From Lytechinus pictus (taxonomy: Eukaryota > Echinodermata > Echinoidea > Temnopleuroida > Toxopneustidae), in assembly GCF_037042905.1 (NCBI RefSeq), contig NC_087245.1:26226501-26290500 (forward strand): a stretch of 64,000 nucleotides of DNA. The letters are read 5' to 3'. The notes beneath the pieces were generated by a model. It was given only the letters and a program-made list of their open reading frames with translations, was not told where the DNA came from and did no database searches. The position numbers and the translations under genes are program-made. Of the stretch, positions 11,367 to 21,145 are shown piece by piece (positions within the stretch are counted from its first letter, which is position 1; each line of letters opens with the position of its first letter).

Positions 11367-11507
11367 GTGTAAAATTATGATCAGATATATCAAATGTCAT
11401 CGAGAGGTCCAAAGGTCAAATGATACAAGGCCATGGGGTTCTATCAGGTGCGGATCCATGGGGGGGGGGGCGAGGAGGAACTGCCTCACCCCCAACCCCC
11501 AGCTCAA

Positions 11508-12445
11508 AGAAAGAGGGGGGAAGAGGGGAAAAGGAAAATAATAAAAAAAGAAAGAGGAAGATGGGAAAAGAAGAGAATAGAAAAGAGAGTAAGAAGGAGA
11601 AAGGAAGAGAAGAAAAAAAGAGAAGAAAAAGGGGAAAGGAAAGACAAAGAAAATGGGAGAAGAAAAGGGGAAAGAAGAGAAAAAAGAGAGGAGGGAAAAG
11701 GAAGAGAAGAAAAGAAAGGAGAAAGGAAAAGGAGGAAAAAGGAGAAAAAAAAGAGGAAGGAAGAGATGAATATTTAAATAGAGGAAGATGGGAAGAAAGA
11801 TAAGAAAAAAGAGAGAGGAAGAGGGGAAAAGAAGAGAAGAAAGAGAGAGAGAGAGGAAGGGGGAGGGAGAGAAAAAGAAAAAAAGATTAAAAGAAAAAAA
11901 GGGGGAAAGGAAAGAAAAAGAAAAAGGGAGAAGTAAAGGGTGGAAGAGAAAAAAAAGTGGAAGAGGGAAAAGAAAGAAAAGAAAAGAACGGAGTAAGGAA
12001 AAGGGGGAAAAGAAGAAGAAAAAAAGAGGAAAGAAGAGAATAATATTTAAAGAGAGAGGAAGATGTGAAAAGAGAAGAAAAAAGGAAAGAGTAAGGGGGA
12101 GGAAGAGAAGAAAAACGAAAAAAGAGAGAGGAAAAGAGGGGAAGAAAAGACAGAAAAAAGAGAAGAAAAGGGGGAAAGAAAAGATGGGGGAAAAGGAAAA
12201 GAAAATGGGGAAATAAAAGATGGGGGAAAAGGAGAAGAAAAGGGGGAAAGGAAGACAACAAATGAGAGTAGAAAAGGGAAAAATAAAGAGAAGAAAAAGA
12301 GAGAGAGAGCAGGAAAAAAAGAGAAGAAGAAAAGGGGAGAGGAAGAGGGGGAAAGAAAGAGAGAGAGAAAGAAAAAAAGAGAAAGGAAGGAAGGGGAATG
12401 AGGATAAGAGAAAGAAAAAAAAGAAAGAAAAGGAGATGGGAAACG
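11508..12445. repeat. ~0.94-kb polypurine (A/G) tract
   Basis: Almost every base on the + strand is A or G, with rare T or C. The apparent lysine/glutamate/arginine-rich frames (for example 11420-11803 and 11788-12216) and the serine/leucine/phenylalanine-rich complement simply translate this composition. It lies just inside the left end of the hAT-like element. Shorter purine runs sit at the same relative place in related copies (9030-9110, 13470-13540). Confidence 0.95.
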
Positions 12446-12461
12446 GGAGAGGGATGTTGAC

Positions 12462-12745
12462 CTGGACGTCGATTTGATGGCGCCAAAATGACGTTCGAAC
12501 TATGGGGCGCCGAACTGATGTTTGAACTTGGAGGGGGGCGCCAAATTGATGTTCGAACTAGGGGAGCGCTAATTTGAATTTTGACCATAATGCGACAAAT
12601 ACATGTTTCAGAGAGGGGGAGGGAGGGCAAAGTTATATTTCACATGGGGGCGCCAAGTTTATGTTCAACCGAGGGTGCCAAATCGACCTTGAACTTAGGG
12701 GGCTTCATGCAAATTCATTTTCGACCGGGGGCGCAACATTGCTCT
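12462..12745. repeat. ~45-bp degenerate minisatellite with GGCGCC and TTCGAAC
   Basis: Six or seven units each combine GGGGGCGCCAAAT with TTGATGTTCGAAC or a decayed form. Two more GGGCGCCA phrases occur at 15954-15990 near the right end of the same element. Confidence 0.75.
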
Positions 12746-13404
12746 TATTGCCTGTTTATAGTAAAATATATGTCCTGCCCAAAAAACTTAAATTAAATGC
12801 GGCTGAATTAAAATATCCCGTTTTTACGATAACAGACAAAAACAATGTTTTCGAGTTTTAAGTCTGTTTAGCGAGATAGATACCCTGTTGAGGGTCACAA
12901 AAAGGGGTTATTATCAAATTCAGCTCGCGCTACGCGCTCGCAATATTTGATTAATGACGTATACATCCTCTGCATCAATCCTAGTGTTAGTAAGTGTAAG
13001 TGTTAGTGTTTTTCAAGTCAACATACATAGGCCGATCCAGGGGGCAAAGATTTTGCCCCCCCCCCCATGGTGGCGCAAAAAAGGGGTAAGAAACAGAAAA
13101 CAAAGAAGAGAAAAAGGACAAGCAATTAGAATAGGAATTATACCTTAGTCCTTCTTAAGTCAGTATATAAAAAAATTGAGCTCGCGCTTCGCGCTGGCAA
13201 AAATAAATTGTTTAGTTATATACGCATCCCGACCTTACAGTTTTTTATGCGAACGAGAAGCACAAGCTGAAAATATTTGATATTCTAACCTGACAACTGA
13301 AAATGTATTTTTCATTTCATCATTATAAAAGTTTTCAGCTAGCGCTTCGCGGTCGCATTCATTTCTTAATAGATATGCATCGTGTTCATCATAACAACTA
13401 CTAA

Positions 13405-15366
13405 CATAGGCGGATCCAGGCGGCCCGAGGGCACCCCCCCCCCCTCCCCCTATTGACAGAGCAAATAAATTGGGAAAAACGGGGAAAGAAAAAAGGGGGA
13501 AAGAAATGAGAAAAAAAGAAGACGAAACATAAAAGGAGGAAGTAATGTCACTGTATTGAAGTTTCGCTCGCGCATCGCGCTCGCATTGCCTGTTCGATGA
13601 GATGCATATCTTGCTCAATATGATGATATGTAGTTTAAAATATCAAGTTTTGATATCAATATACAAAACATAATTCAGCTCGGACATCGATTTTTCATTA
13701 TATTGTTTTATTTACCAATTTATGTTTTTAAGTGCTCTGGAAAATGTCCGTTTTAAAGTTTGAATCAACATTTACAACATTTTGTGCGCTCGCACTATTT
13801 GCCAAGTAGACCTACATATTGTCTTTTTGTATTTCATATAAGATTCTCTAAATATACCTTTTCAGGTGTCTCGATTGTAAAAAAAATAATAAAGGCCTAT
13901 GAGCTAGCGCTATGCGCTCGCATTTTGATTGGTGAGTTATGTATACCTTTTTATTAATTCTCTAACAATTAAATTTCTTAAATTCCCCCATTAAAAAATT
14001 CCGGATCGCGATTTGCGCTCGCATTATTTGCTAAAAATATATCAACCAATGAATCCTATTCATGATTACAAAAATACTTAAAATATCAGGTTTTCAGGCC
14101 TCATGCACTGTCAACAAATTTCACACACTCATTAGGCTTAACAGATTAATAAATATGAAATAAAATTTGTATGAATTCCTAATAACTAAATTGTCCCTTT
14201 TTCAGAAATAAATATTGACAAGTTTTAGGAAAAGAAATAGAAGATAGTCATCATTCTTATATGATGACAAAATGTCCTTAGGCCTAAAATGTCTCGATCC
14301 TAGGTCAAAATAATAATAAAATATCAGCTCGCGCTTCGCGCTCGCATTATTTATATAGTGCTATCAAATTTCCCTATATACACAGTGCTGTAAACAGTGC
14401 TTAAATTGACCCTTTTCACATCGGAAATTCAAATATTATTTTCAGCTCGGGCTCTGCGCTCGCATTATTGATTTTTATGATGAAAAATGAAATGTATTCA
14501 GATTGCCAGGATTCTGTCTAACTCTAAAACACGCGCACGCATGTTTTTTTGCGCTCGCATTATTATTGTAGGAAGATATCAAAAATTATCCATGCTTTTT
14601 CATGATTGACAAACATGAATCGAATGTCCCATTGGGGGATTTGAAATCTCATCTTTTTAGGTTGGAATATCAAAAATATTCAGCTCGCGCTTCGCGCTCG
14701 CATTATTTAATCGTTGAAATATGTATCGTCTTAATGGCTAACTGCAAAACATCCTTAACAGGTCCCTTTTCGACCAGGTCAGAACGAATATTTAACATTT
14801 CTGCTCGCGCTTCGCGTTCGTGGTAATTATCTAGTTGCATACGCGTCCTGTTCAGGTTCACAAACATTGCCCAAAATGTTCAATTTTCAGGACAAAATAC
14901 ATGAAATTTCATTTTTAGATTACATAGGGCTTAAGAGATTATTACACATTTATGTTGCTTATAAAGTAAAGCTAGGAAATGACTGTTAGGACATGGGCGT
15001 TTTGCCCACCCCCCCCCCCAAAAAAAAAGAGAGAATCAAGACTAAGAAAAAATAGAGAGAAAAGGAAAGGGATTAGGATGAAATATAATATTATTTTCCA
15101 AATATTATGTCAAAATCTATCACAACCTTGTACTTTTGTAATAAAAATGTCATAATATTTGCTTGCTCGCTTCGCTCACTGGCAACTTCTTATCAATTTT
15201 ATGCGATACACCATATCGAGCCCCCTCGAAATTGTTGGCTCATTACGGCACTGGGACAACCCCTTCAAAGAAACAAACAAAAAATCAACTTTGAGCGGCC
15301 GATCGGGGAAAATATGGGTGAAAAAATGACCCCTCCCCCTATTGGCGGAAGCTGGGTCCGCCCCTG
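13405..15366. mobile_element. hAT-like non-autonomous element, copy B (nested)
   Basis: The left end CATAGGCGGATCCAGG and right end GCTGGGTCCGCCCCTG are inverted. The interior is colinear with 8995-10949 (for example GATGAGATGCATATCTTGCT, AAATGTCCTTAGG, and GATCGGGGAAAATATGGGTG near the right end). The GCGC phrase is better kept here than in copy A, with about ten recognisable copies. No clear target duplication, so it may be a nested insertion or an internal duplication of the enclosing element. Confidence 0.65.
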
Positions 15367-16266
15367 ACTTAGGCTTTCAGGATATAATACTTGAAAAATC
15401 TATTTAAAAAAAAATCAGATCGCGCTTCGCGTTCTCATTATTTATTTAGGCCTTGTGAGATACCTCAATGTGTTTTTAAGAATGAAATCTCAGATTGTCT
15501 TTAACGTCTACCCCCTCCCACTTCATTTATTTTTTTTAACTTGGTGCCGTCGCCACCCCCCCCCCCCGTGCATCCATGCTGAATAAATACGCCGCTGATT
15601 AGGAGAATTAGTCGATTGCTTCGAGATTGCATTATTCCCAAGAGGTTATCGTTAATATTATTGAAGGGTATTCTAAAACAACAGTACATAAACAGCTCCC
15701 GTTCACACAATATTCGAGTAGGGCCTACTCTGGTTAGAAGTTAAACCAAATTGAACCCCCCCCAAAAAAAAAAAAAAATAATAATAATAATAAAAAAAAA
15801 TCGCTCGTGCTTCGCGCTCCCATTTATATTACATTTCATGGATTTTTTTTTTAAAGAACAGATGAAAAAGTGGTCTTTGTTTTTTTTTTAATGTGATTAT
15901 AAGATAATTCAAAATCCATTTAAGGCACTTAAGTTAGCCTGGCCGGGAGGGAGTGGGCGCCATTTTTCGAAAAGTACACATGGGCGCCAAAAATCAGGTC
16001 AAATCCCCCCCTCCCTCCCACGAAATCCTGGATCCGCGCCTGGGTTCTATAACAATAACCCAATTAGGGCAATCACCCCCTGACAACTACTTCAAGGAAA
16101 ATATTATCCCCATATTTTTACCGCCGGGGACTGTTACCCCCCTCCCCCGGAAATTTACCCTCCAGACAATTACCCCGGATAATTACCCCTAGTACGGAGC
16201 CTTATAAATGCCATCAACGTGACGACATGGCGTGGTACTTTATCTTGCCATGTCTTTAAATTAATC

Positions 16267-16588
16267 ATTATCGGCGGAAGAAATTTTTTTTAGGGGGGTC
16301 CACCTGAAATTTTGGGATGGACACAGGTAAAAAATTTAACAAGCAAATAAACCATAATTTATAGGAGGGATCACCAAAATTTTTTGAAAAGAAAAAATAG
16401 GTTATCAACTAAAATTAGGGGGGGGGGAACAAAAAGATTTTAGTGGGGGTCCACCTCAATTTAGGGGGGGGGGGGCGTAGAAAACAAATTGACAACCAAA
16501 CAAAGGTTCTCAACTAAAAATCTAGGGGGGACCGTCCCCCACCTCAAATTTAGGGGGAAAGATCCCCCCCCCCCCGCTTCCACCGCCT
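16267..16588. mobile_element. Short GGCGGAAG-ended insertion in the palindrome centre
   Basis: CGGCGGAAG near the left and CTTCCACCGCC near the right are inverted. Inside are two or three units of GGGGGTCCACCTCAAATTTA with poly-G runs. ATTAAT occurs near both edges. This is a low-confidence reading of a decayed element. Confidence 0.4.
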
Positions 16589-17095
16589 AAGTAATTAATA
16601 CGCTTATTATTTCGACATAGCGATATATTCTATCTTGTCAAATCGATATGTCCACATGGCGAGATATGAGGTGTACAAGTCCCGATATATCGCCATGTTG
16701 ACATGTAACTTATTTAAGTCGACTTGGCAAGATAAAATATCTCGCCATGTTGACATATAACTTTTTATAAGTGGACTGACTTGGCAGGATAACGTATCGC
16801 GCCATGCGGACATAATAAGCTTATTTAGTCGACAAGGCAAGGTAAAGTATCTCGCCATGTCGTCAAGTCGATGGCATTTTAGAGGCTCCGTATGGCGTCT
16901 AGAGGGTTAATTTCCGGGGGGGGGGGTAACAATCCCTGACGATAAAAATATGGGGATAATATTTTCCTTGAAGTAGATGTCAGGGGGCGATCGTCCGTTG
17001 GGTCATCGTTATAGAACCCCATGGACTCGTATCATTGGCCTTTTGACCTCTTGATGACATTGGATCTCACTATATCCTGATCATAATTTTACACA

Positions 17096-17224
17096 CACCG
17101 CGGACTATCGGACCCGCGGAGTATCGGACCCGCGGACTATCGGACCCGCGGTCTATCGGACCCGCGGTCTATCGGACCCGCGGACTATCGGACCCGCGGT
17201 CTATCGGACCCGCGGTCTATCGGG
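17096..17224. repeat. 16-bp tandem array, GGACCCGCGGTCTATC
   Basis: Eight units, the reverse complement of the array at 11253-11366, ending CTATCGGG at 17224. It forms the right terminus of the interrupted palindromic element. Confidence 0.92.
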
Positions 17225-17231
17225 CTGTAAC

Positions 17232-19891
17232 CTTTTTTCCTTACAATGCATATGGGCATTTTCACCATAGATGGACACAGAGGCGAAAAAATCAAGTTGA
17301 TATTTATGTCAAATGCTTTATGTTTTTTAATAAAACAAGACCTGAAGTTTGTGAGACAAAATTTTTTTCCGACTCTGGCAGCCATTTTTTATTTCAAAAT
17401 GGCTGCCAAAGTATGGATACAAATTAGAGTTGAAAATAGTATATTGATACATATTTTGTTTTGACAGATTTTTAAAGAACAGGTTTGATCATGATGTTTT
17501 CGCCTGTGATTTAGCTTGCTATTATAACACTTTTTAAAATCCCACAGAAAGAAACACCAGTAATTCATTCATCTGATAAAAAAACATTGATGAAGTATGT
17601 GATATGGTATGTAATGTCAGTTACCGAAAACATGAACTTTTTTTTCTCATTTCCTGGAAAAGAGGATATATTATATGAATTATGAAACTTGGTAGATTTC
17701 CTCTCTAGGTAACACCCCTCCCTTCTACACCAAAATTAAAGATTACCAATTAACAATGAAGCCATAGGGTACCATTAAATATATGTAATGTCAGTTACCA
17801 AGTGGAAAATGTAATGTCAGTTACCGAAATGTAATGTCAGTTACCATGATAAAACGTTGGTTACCAATATTGAAATGCAAATATGTGGTCAATTTTATGG
17901 TAAAGAAATATTGTATACTTGTTATTTAAGTCTTTCACTTTAAAAGTCACACCAGAAGGAGCTTGCTATTGACTTTTAAAAGGTATAGTTCACAAGGAAT
18001 ACTATATGAAATTATGAAGGAAGTTGCATTCCCATCGTGCAAAAAAAAATTACTATGAAATTGTTTTGTACATGCACTTACCAAGTACCTAATTGTTTGT
18101 ATCAGACAATTTTTTGTTTGGTTTTCGGGGGGGGGGGGGGGGGGTAGGGGGTACTTTTCCCAACCTATTGCCTAAATCTGCAACGTTTTTTAAGCTTAAC
18201 ATTGTGATGAAGGGGATTTCCAGGGTCCTTTTTTTTAGTTTCTAGGATTATTTTGAGCATTGCCTCGCTAAAAGTAAATTTCTGGTTTTTATACCTGGTA
18301 GTAGTGTGGATGTGTGATACAATTTTGTTTTTGGTTTACAAGTATAGATGAAAAGTGAAATTTGACAGTTCTGATCAATGTTGCATGGATCTACTAAAAC
18401 TGTGTTTTTTTTTTCTAATTTCCATTAGTTCAGTTTCAGTTTAGAAGCTGGAGTTAATTTTTTGTTGACAGCTTATAAAAGAAATTAGCAAAGAAAATGA
18501 TTAAACAAATTATGAAGAGAATTGAAATCCGACAGATATGAACAAGCATTGCTTGCACTGACCAGAATAGAAATCAATAAAACTACATGGCTGCATGAGA
18601 TTCGGGGGAGGGGTACGTGTAGCCTAGGGGAGGAGACTCTTATTCATTTTGCCTTTTTTGAGGGGAGGGGGAAAAAGTCGATATGAAACTGATAATAATA
18701 ATAATAATAATAATACAGGTATATTTACCCAGGGAAGCCGCTTCAGTTCCGAAAACTGTTCTCCCAGCGGGCCCTGCTATTATTATTACCCCGGCTTTAG
18801 CTGGGCTGCCTAGGCACTCAAAGCATTCAAGGAATTTCTTCCTACCGGGTACCCATTCATCTCACCTGGGTTGAGTACAGCACAGTGTGGATAAATTTCT
18901 TGCTGAAGGAAATTACGCCATGGCTGGGATTCGAACCGACGACCCTCTGTTTCAAAGTCCGAAGACTAATCCACTGGGCCACAACGCTCCACAACTGATG
19001 AATATATTATGGGTGTATAGTCAGAAAAATCCATGTGTACAGTCAATGCAATATTAGATTACTATAGGAAAACATGTAGCTGCTATGACCCCCCCCCCCC
19101 CCCGAGTAAGTAAAACATAAATTTCTTATCTTTTGATAATTAAAAATGTGAAGTATTATGAAACTTTTATGATTTTAAAAAGCCTTACATATAAGTACCA
19201 AGAAAATTATGCCTTTGAAAATCATATAGCACTGGTAAATGTTAATGTGTATTGTCAGTTACCAACAAGTAATGATAAAAATGTTCAAATCAAAGAAAGG
19301 AATTAAGAAAAAGAAAAAGTTTTTTCATTGAAATGTTCCTAGAAACTCTGGTATACTTTCACATCAAGCTCACTTTAATGTGAAGCCCTGCACAGAAGAT
19401 ACAATGCAATGATTCCACACATTTGACTTCCATGTGTTATCTCTACATGGCAAATTAAGTGTAATGTCAGTTACCGTAATGTCAGTTACCAGCATGGTTG
19501 TGGAAAAATTATCATAGCCCCCAAAAGACAAAAACGAATTGTTAAATATTTTGACACATCTTAACCTAGTAATGGAGGTATATTTACATATTCAAATTAT
19601 TACTCTATCTACTCAGGGACATGAGATATTTCAATTTTAATGAACACCCTGAAATTGCATGTCCTTTTGCGTAATGTCAGTTACCGACACATTTTTTCTT
19701 GCTGATGCGTAAAAAAAAGTGGTTACATAGGAAAACTTAGTATCAGAGTATACAGCAAGGTTCACTTTATCAACTCTATCAAAAGCAAACTCCCATCATT
19801 TGTTGTTTTAGAGATACACACAATGAAAGGTGTGAAAACATTGTGCCGTGTAATGTCAGTTACCGTGAAAATGCCCATATGAGGAAAAAAG
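17232..19891. mobile_element. 2.66-kb inverted-repeat element with dispersed GTAATGTCAGTTACC
   Basis: The left end (17232-17266) carries CTTTTTTCCT then CATATGGGCATTTTCACC. The right end (19865-19891) is the complement, GTGAAAATGCCCATATG then AGGAAAAAAG; the left has a 7-base insertion. Between them the 15-mer GTAATGTCAGTTACC occurs exactly at 17611, 17785, 17811, 17831, 19461, 19476, 19671 and 19850, and once with one change at 19249. A SINE (18691-18990) and poly-G and poly-C runs interrupt the interior. No open frame could encode a transposase. Confidence 0.75.
18691..18990 (-). mobile_element. tRNA-derived SINE, near full length
   Basis: On the - strand the head starts GGAGCGTTGTGGCCCAGTGG. 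It has an A-box-like TGGCCCAGTGG (18971-18981) and a B box GGTTCGAATCC (18927-18937) at tRNA-like spacing. A non-tRNA body follows and ends in GTAAATATACCTG plus an ATT repeat tail. These are RNA polymerase III promoter elements of a tRNA-derived SINE. It is not a working tRNA, since the cloverleaf is not kept. Confidence 0.88.
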
Positions 19892-20271
19892 TAGTGAGCA
19901 GTATTTTAAAAATCTCAAATATGGTAAGACCCACAGAGTAGATGCATAAATGTACAGTGCATTTTGTCTGTGTGGGAGTGAAACATGGATTAACGGAACA
20001 CAGAAAATTTTGGTCTAGCTTTTTCTGTGGTGGACTTGACCTTTAATTGATACATTGAAATTTCTTTAAAAATAATTGTATTTCTTTGTTTCATTTCTAG
20101 TTCACTTGGAAACTGAAGGCACCAAAGGGTCCAATGAGTATAGAGATTCTACCCTGCTAGAAAGGGCAATTCATGAATCTGTGTACGGTAGTCGGTCTAC
20201 TTTTTGGTTAGAGAAGGAAAGCCAAAGTAAATTCTGCATATGAGGAAGGACTTGAGTATTCAGATGCCAAG
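19892..20271 (+). other. Upstream region and probable 5' UTR of the zinc-finger gene
   Basis: A good acceptor (TTTCATTTCTAG) ends at 20100. The following 171 bases have in-frame stops before the ATG at 20272, so they are read here as 5' UTR. In another frame this stretch is open for 46 codons from the acceptor (TEGTKGSNEYRDSTLLERAI inside) and could be a coding alternative. Any earlier exon is not identified. Confidence 0.45.
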
Positions 20272-20515
20272 ATGGATGAGAATGACACTGATGAGAAATC
20301 TTTACATGGAGGTATTGTATTGACCTGCATTGATGAGGATAGTTTGATTTTCATTAAATCTGAGATTGAAGACAGTGAAACAGAAGACAAGGGAACATTT
20401 GATGGCAAGTCTACAGCTCCCATTGTGACAGATGAAACTTCTCAAGATAATGATGAGAAGGGGCCTGGGGACCATGGAAGTAGTTCTTTGAGTTTTGATC
20501 TTTCAAGCGAAGAAG
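20272..20515 (+). CDS. Zinc-finger gene, acidic N-terminal exon
   Basis: The ATG at 20272 has a strong context (GCCAAGATGG). The 81-codon exon is acidic and serine-rich (SEIEDSETEDKGTFDGK in the middle, FDLSSEE at the end) with no fingers. Using the donor GTGAAG at 20516 gives phase 1, and joins in frame to the acceptor at 23223, reading LSSEE then ETGPQQHEDRR. The alternative donor GTATGT at 20521 would lead to a stop in the next exon. Acidic N termini ahead of finger arrays are common in invertebrate C2H2 proteins. Joined, the two exons encode 1,879 residues. The pairing is inferred from frame and position, without transcripts. Confidence 0.65.
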
Positions 20516-20560
20516 GTGAAGTATGTTTCTGTTGAGTGGAACTGTTATGTGAGGATTTGA

Positions 20561-21079
20561 AGGTCATTCCAACCCATAAAAGTTAAATGAGAAGAAGTAT
20601 ATATGGCAAAATGCTGATACAGTCGGCAAAATCGGAGGTAAAATGAAAAATGTGACGTTTTGAAGTTTTGCTTACTTAAAAAAAAAATGGTTTATGCACT
20701 TTTGAGCTGTTATGCAAGTGAGGGAACCAATGAAGCCATCCACCCACAATTTCTTTTGTATTTTGTTAAATGAAATATTGTAAGTTTTCATCATTATGTG
20801 AATCAAGTTTTGACTCCTCCCTGAACTCAGATTCAATGAAGAGTTCCTTGTCAATTAGAAAAAGTCTATGAATAATATAACAAAATCCAATTTGTGACAT
20901 TATAACCTCCCTCATTTTAATTGTATAATAATAGTGCATAAAACATGTTTGTGAAAATAAGTGAAATTTCTAAACTTACTTATTTTCATCCAATTTTGAT
21001 GAAATTTGTATTATTATGCTCGTTAGATTTTCTAAATTCAACCTTCTTCTTTTTTAGCCTTGGAGATAAGACCTGACCT
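20561..21079. mobile_element. TTAA MITE family 2, decayed copy in the zinc-finger gene intron
   Basis: Starts AGGTCATTCCAACCC and ends with the inverted GACCTGACCT. Interior blocks match 7234-7814 (CCAATTTTGATGAAATTTG, TTTCTTTTGTATTTTGTTAA). The flanking TTAA is degraded. It begins only 45 bp after the exon donor. Confidence 0.7.
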
Positions 21080-21145
21080 ATAGGATTAAAGGGGATGTAG
21101 TTCACTTAGTAGAGTAGCTGTTACTGCAGGTTTTAAACATATACT

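Larger units (their letters stand above)
11445..16042. mobile_element. hAT-like element with perfect 8-bp target duplication
   Basis: The element begins CAGGTGCGGATCC and ends GGATCCGCGCCTG. GGTTCTAT flanks both ends exactly (11437-11444 and 16043-16050). The opposite arm of the host palindrome carries the uninterrupted site (complement of 17010-17030: CCATGGGGTTCTATAACG). An 8-bp duplication with CAG-type termini is the hAT pattern. Contents: a polypurine tract, a GGCGCC minisatellite, many GCGC phrase copies, further GGCGGATCC-type ends at about 13027 and 13405, and a second element at 13405-15366. No transposase frame was found. Confidence 0.85.
11253..17224. mobile_element. Palindromic element interrupted by a 4.6-kb insertion
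   Basis: Without the insert at 11445-16042 (and one copy of its target) the remaining ~1.37 kb is a large inverted repeat. The left arm is 11253-11444 plus 16051-16265, and the right arm is 16810-17224 in reverse. Both ends carry 16-bp arrays. Both arms share CCATGGGGTTCTATAAC, CTACTTCAAGGAAAATATTA and GACGACATGGCG. The centre has ~65-bp degenerate units around CGCCATGTTGACAT (16615-16860) and an inner GGCGGAAG-ended insertion. No coding region. Confidence 0.75.

Noticed and set aside
11420..12630. Long lysine/glutamate/arginine-rich frames on + and leucine/serine-rich frame on -
   Set aside because: They translate a polypurine tract; lack of stops follows from composition, and no domain is present.
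18900..18990. Possible tRNA gene from a clear B box
   Set aside because: The cloverleaf arms do not pair and a SINE body follows, so it is a tRNA-derived SINE head.
20521..20526. GTATGT as the donor of the acidic zinc-finger exon
   Set aside because: Better donor consensus, but it would put the next exon out of frame and hit a stop within 20 codons.
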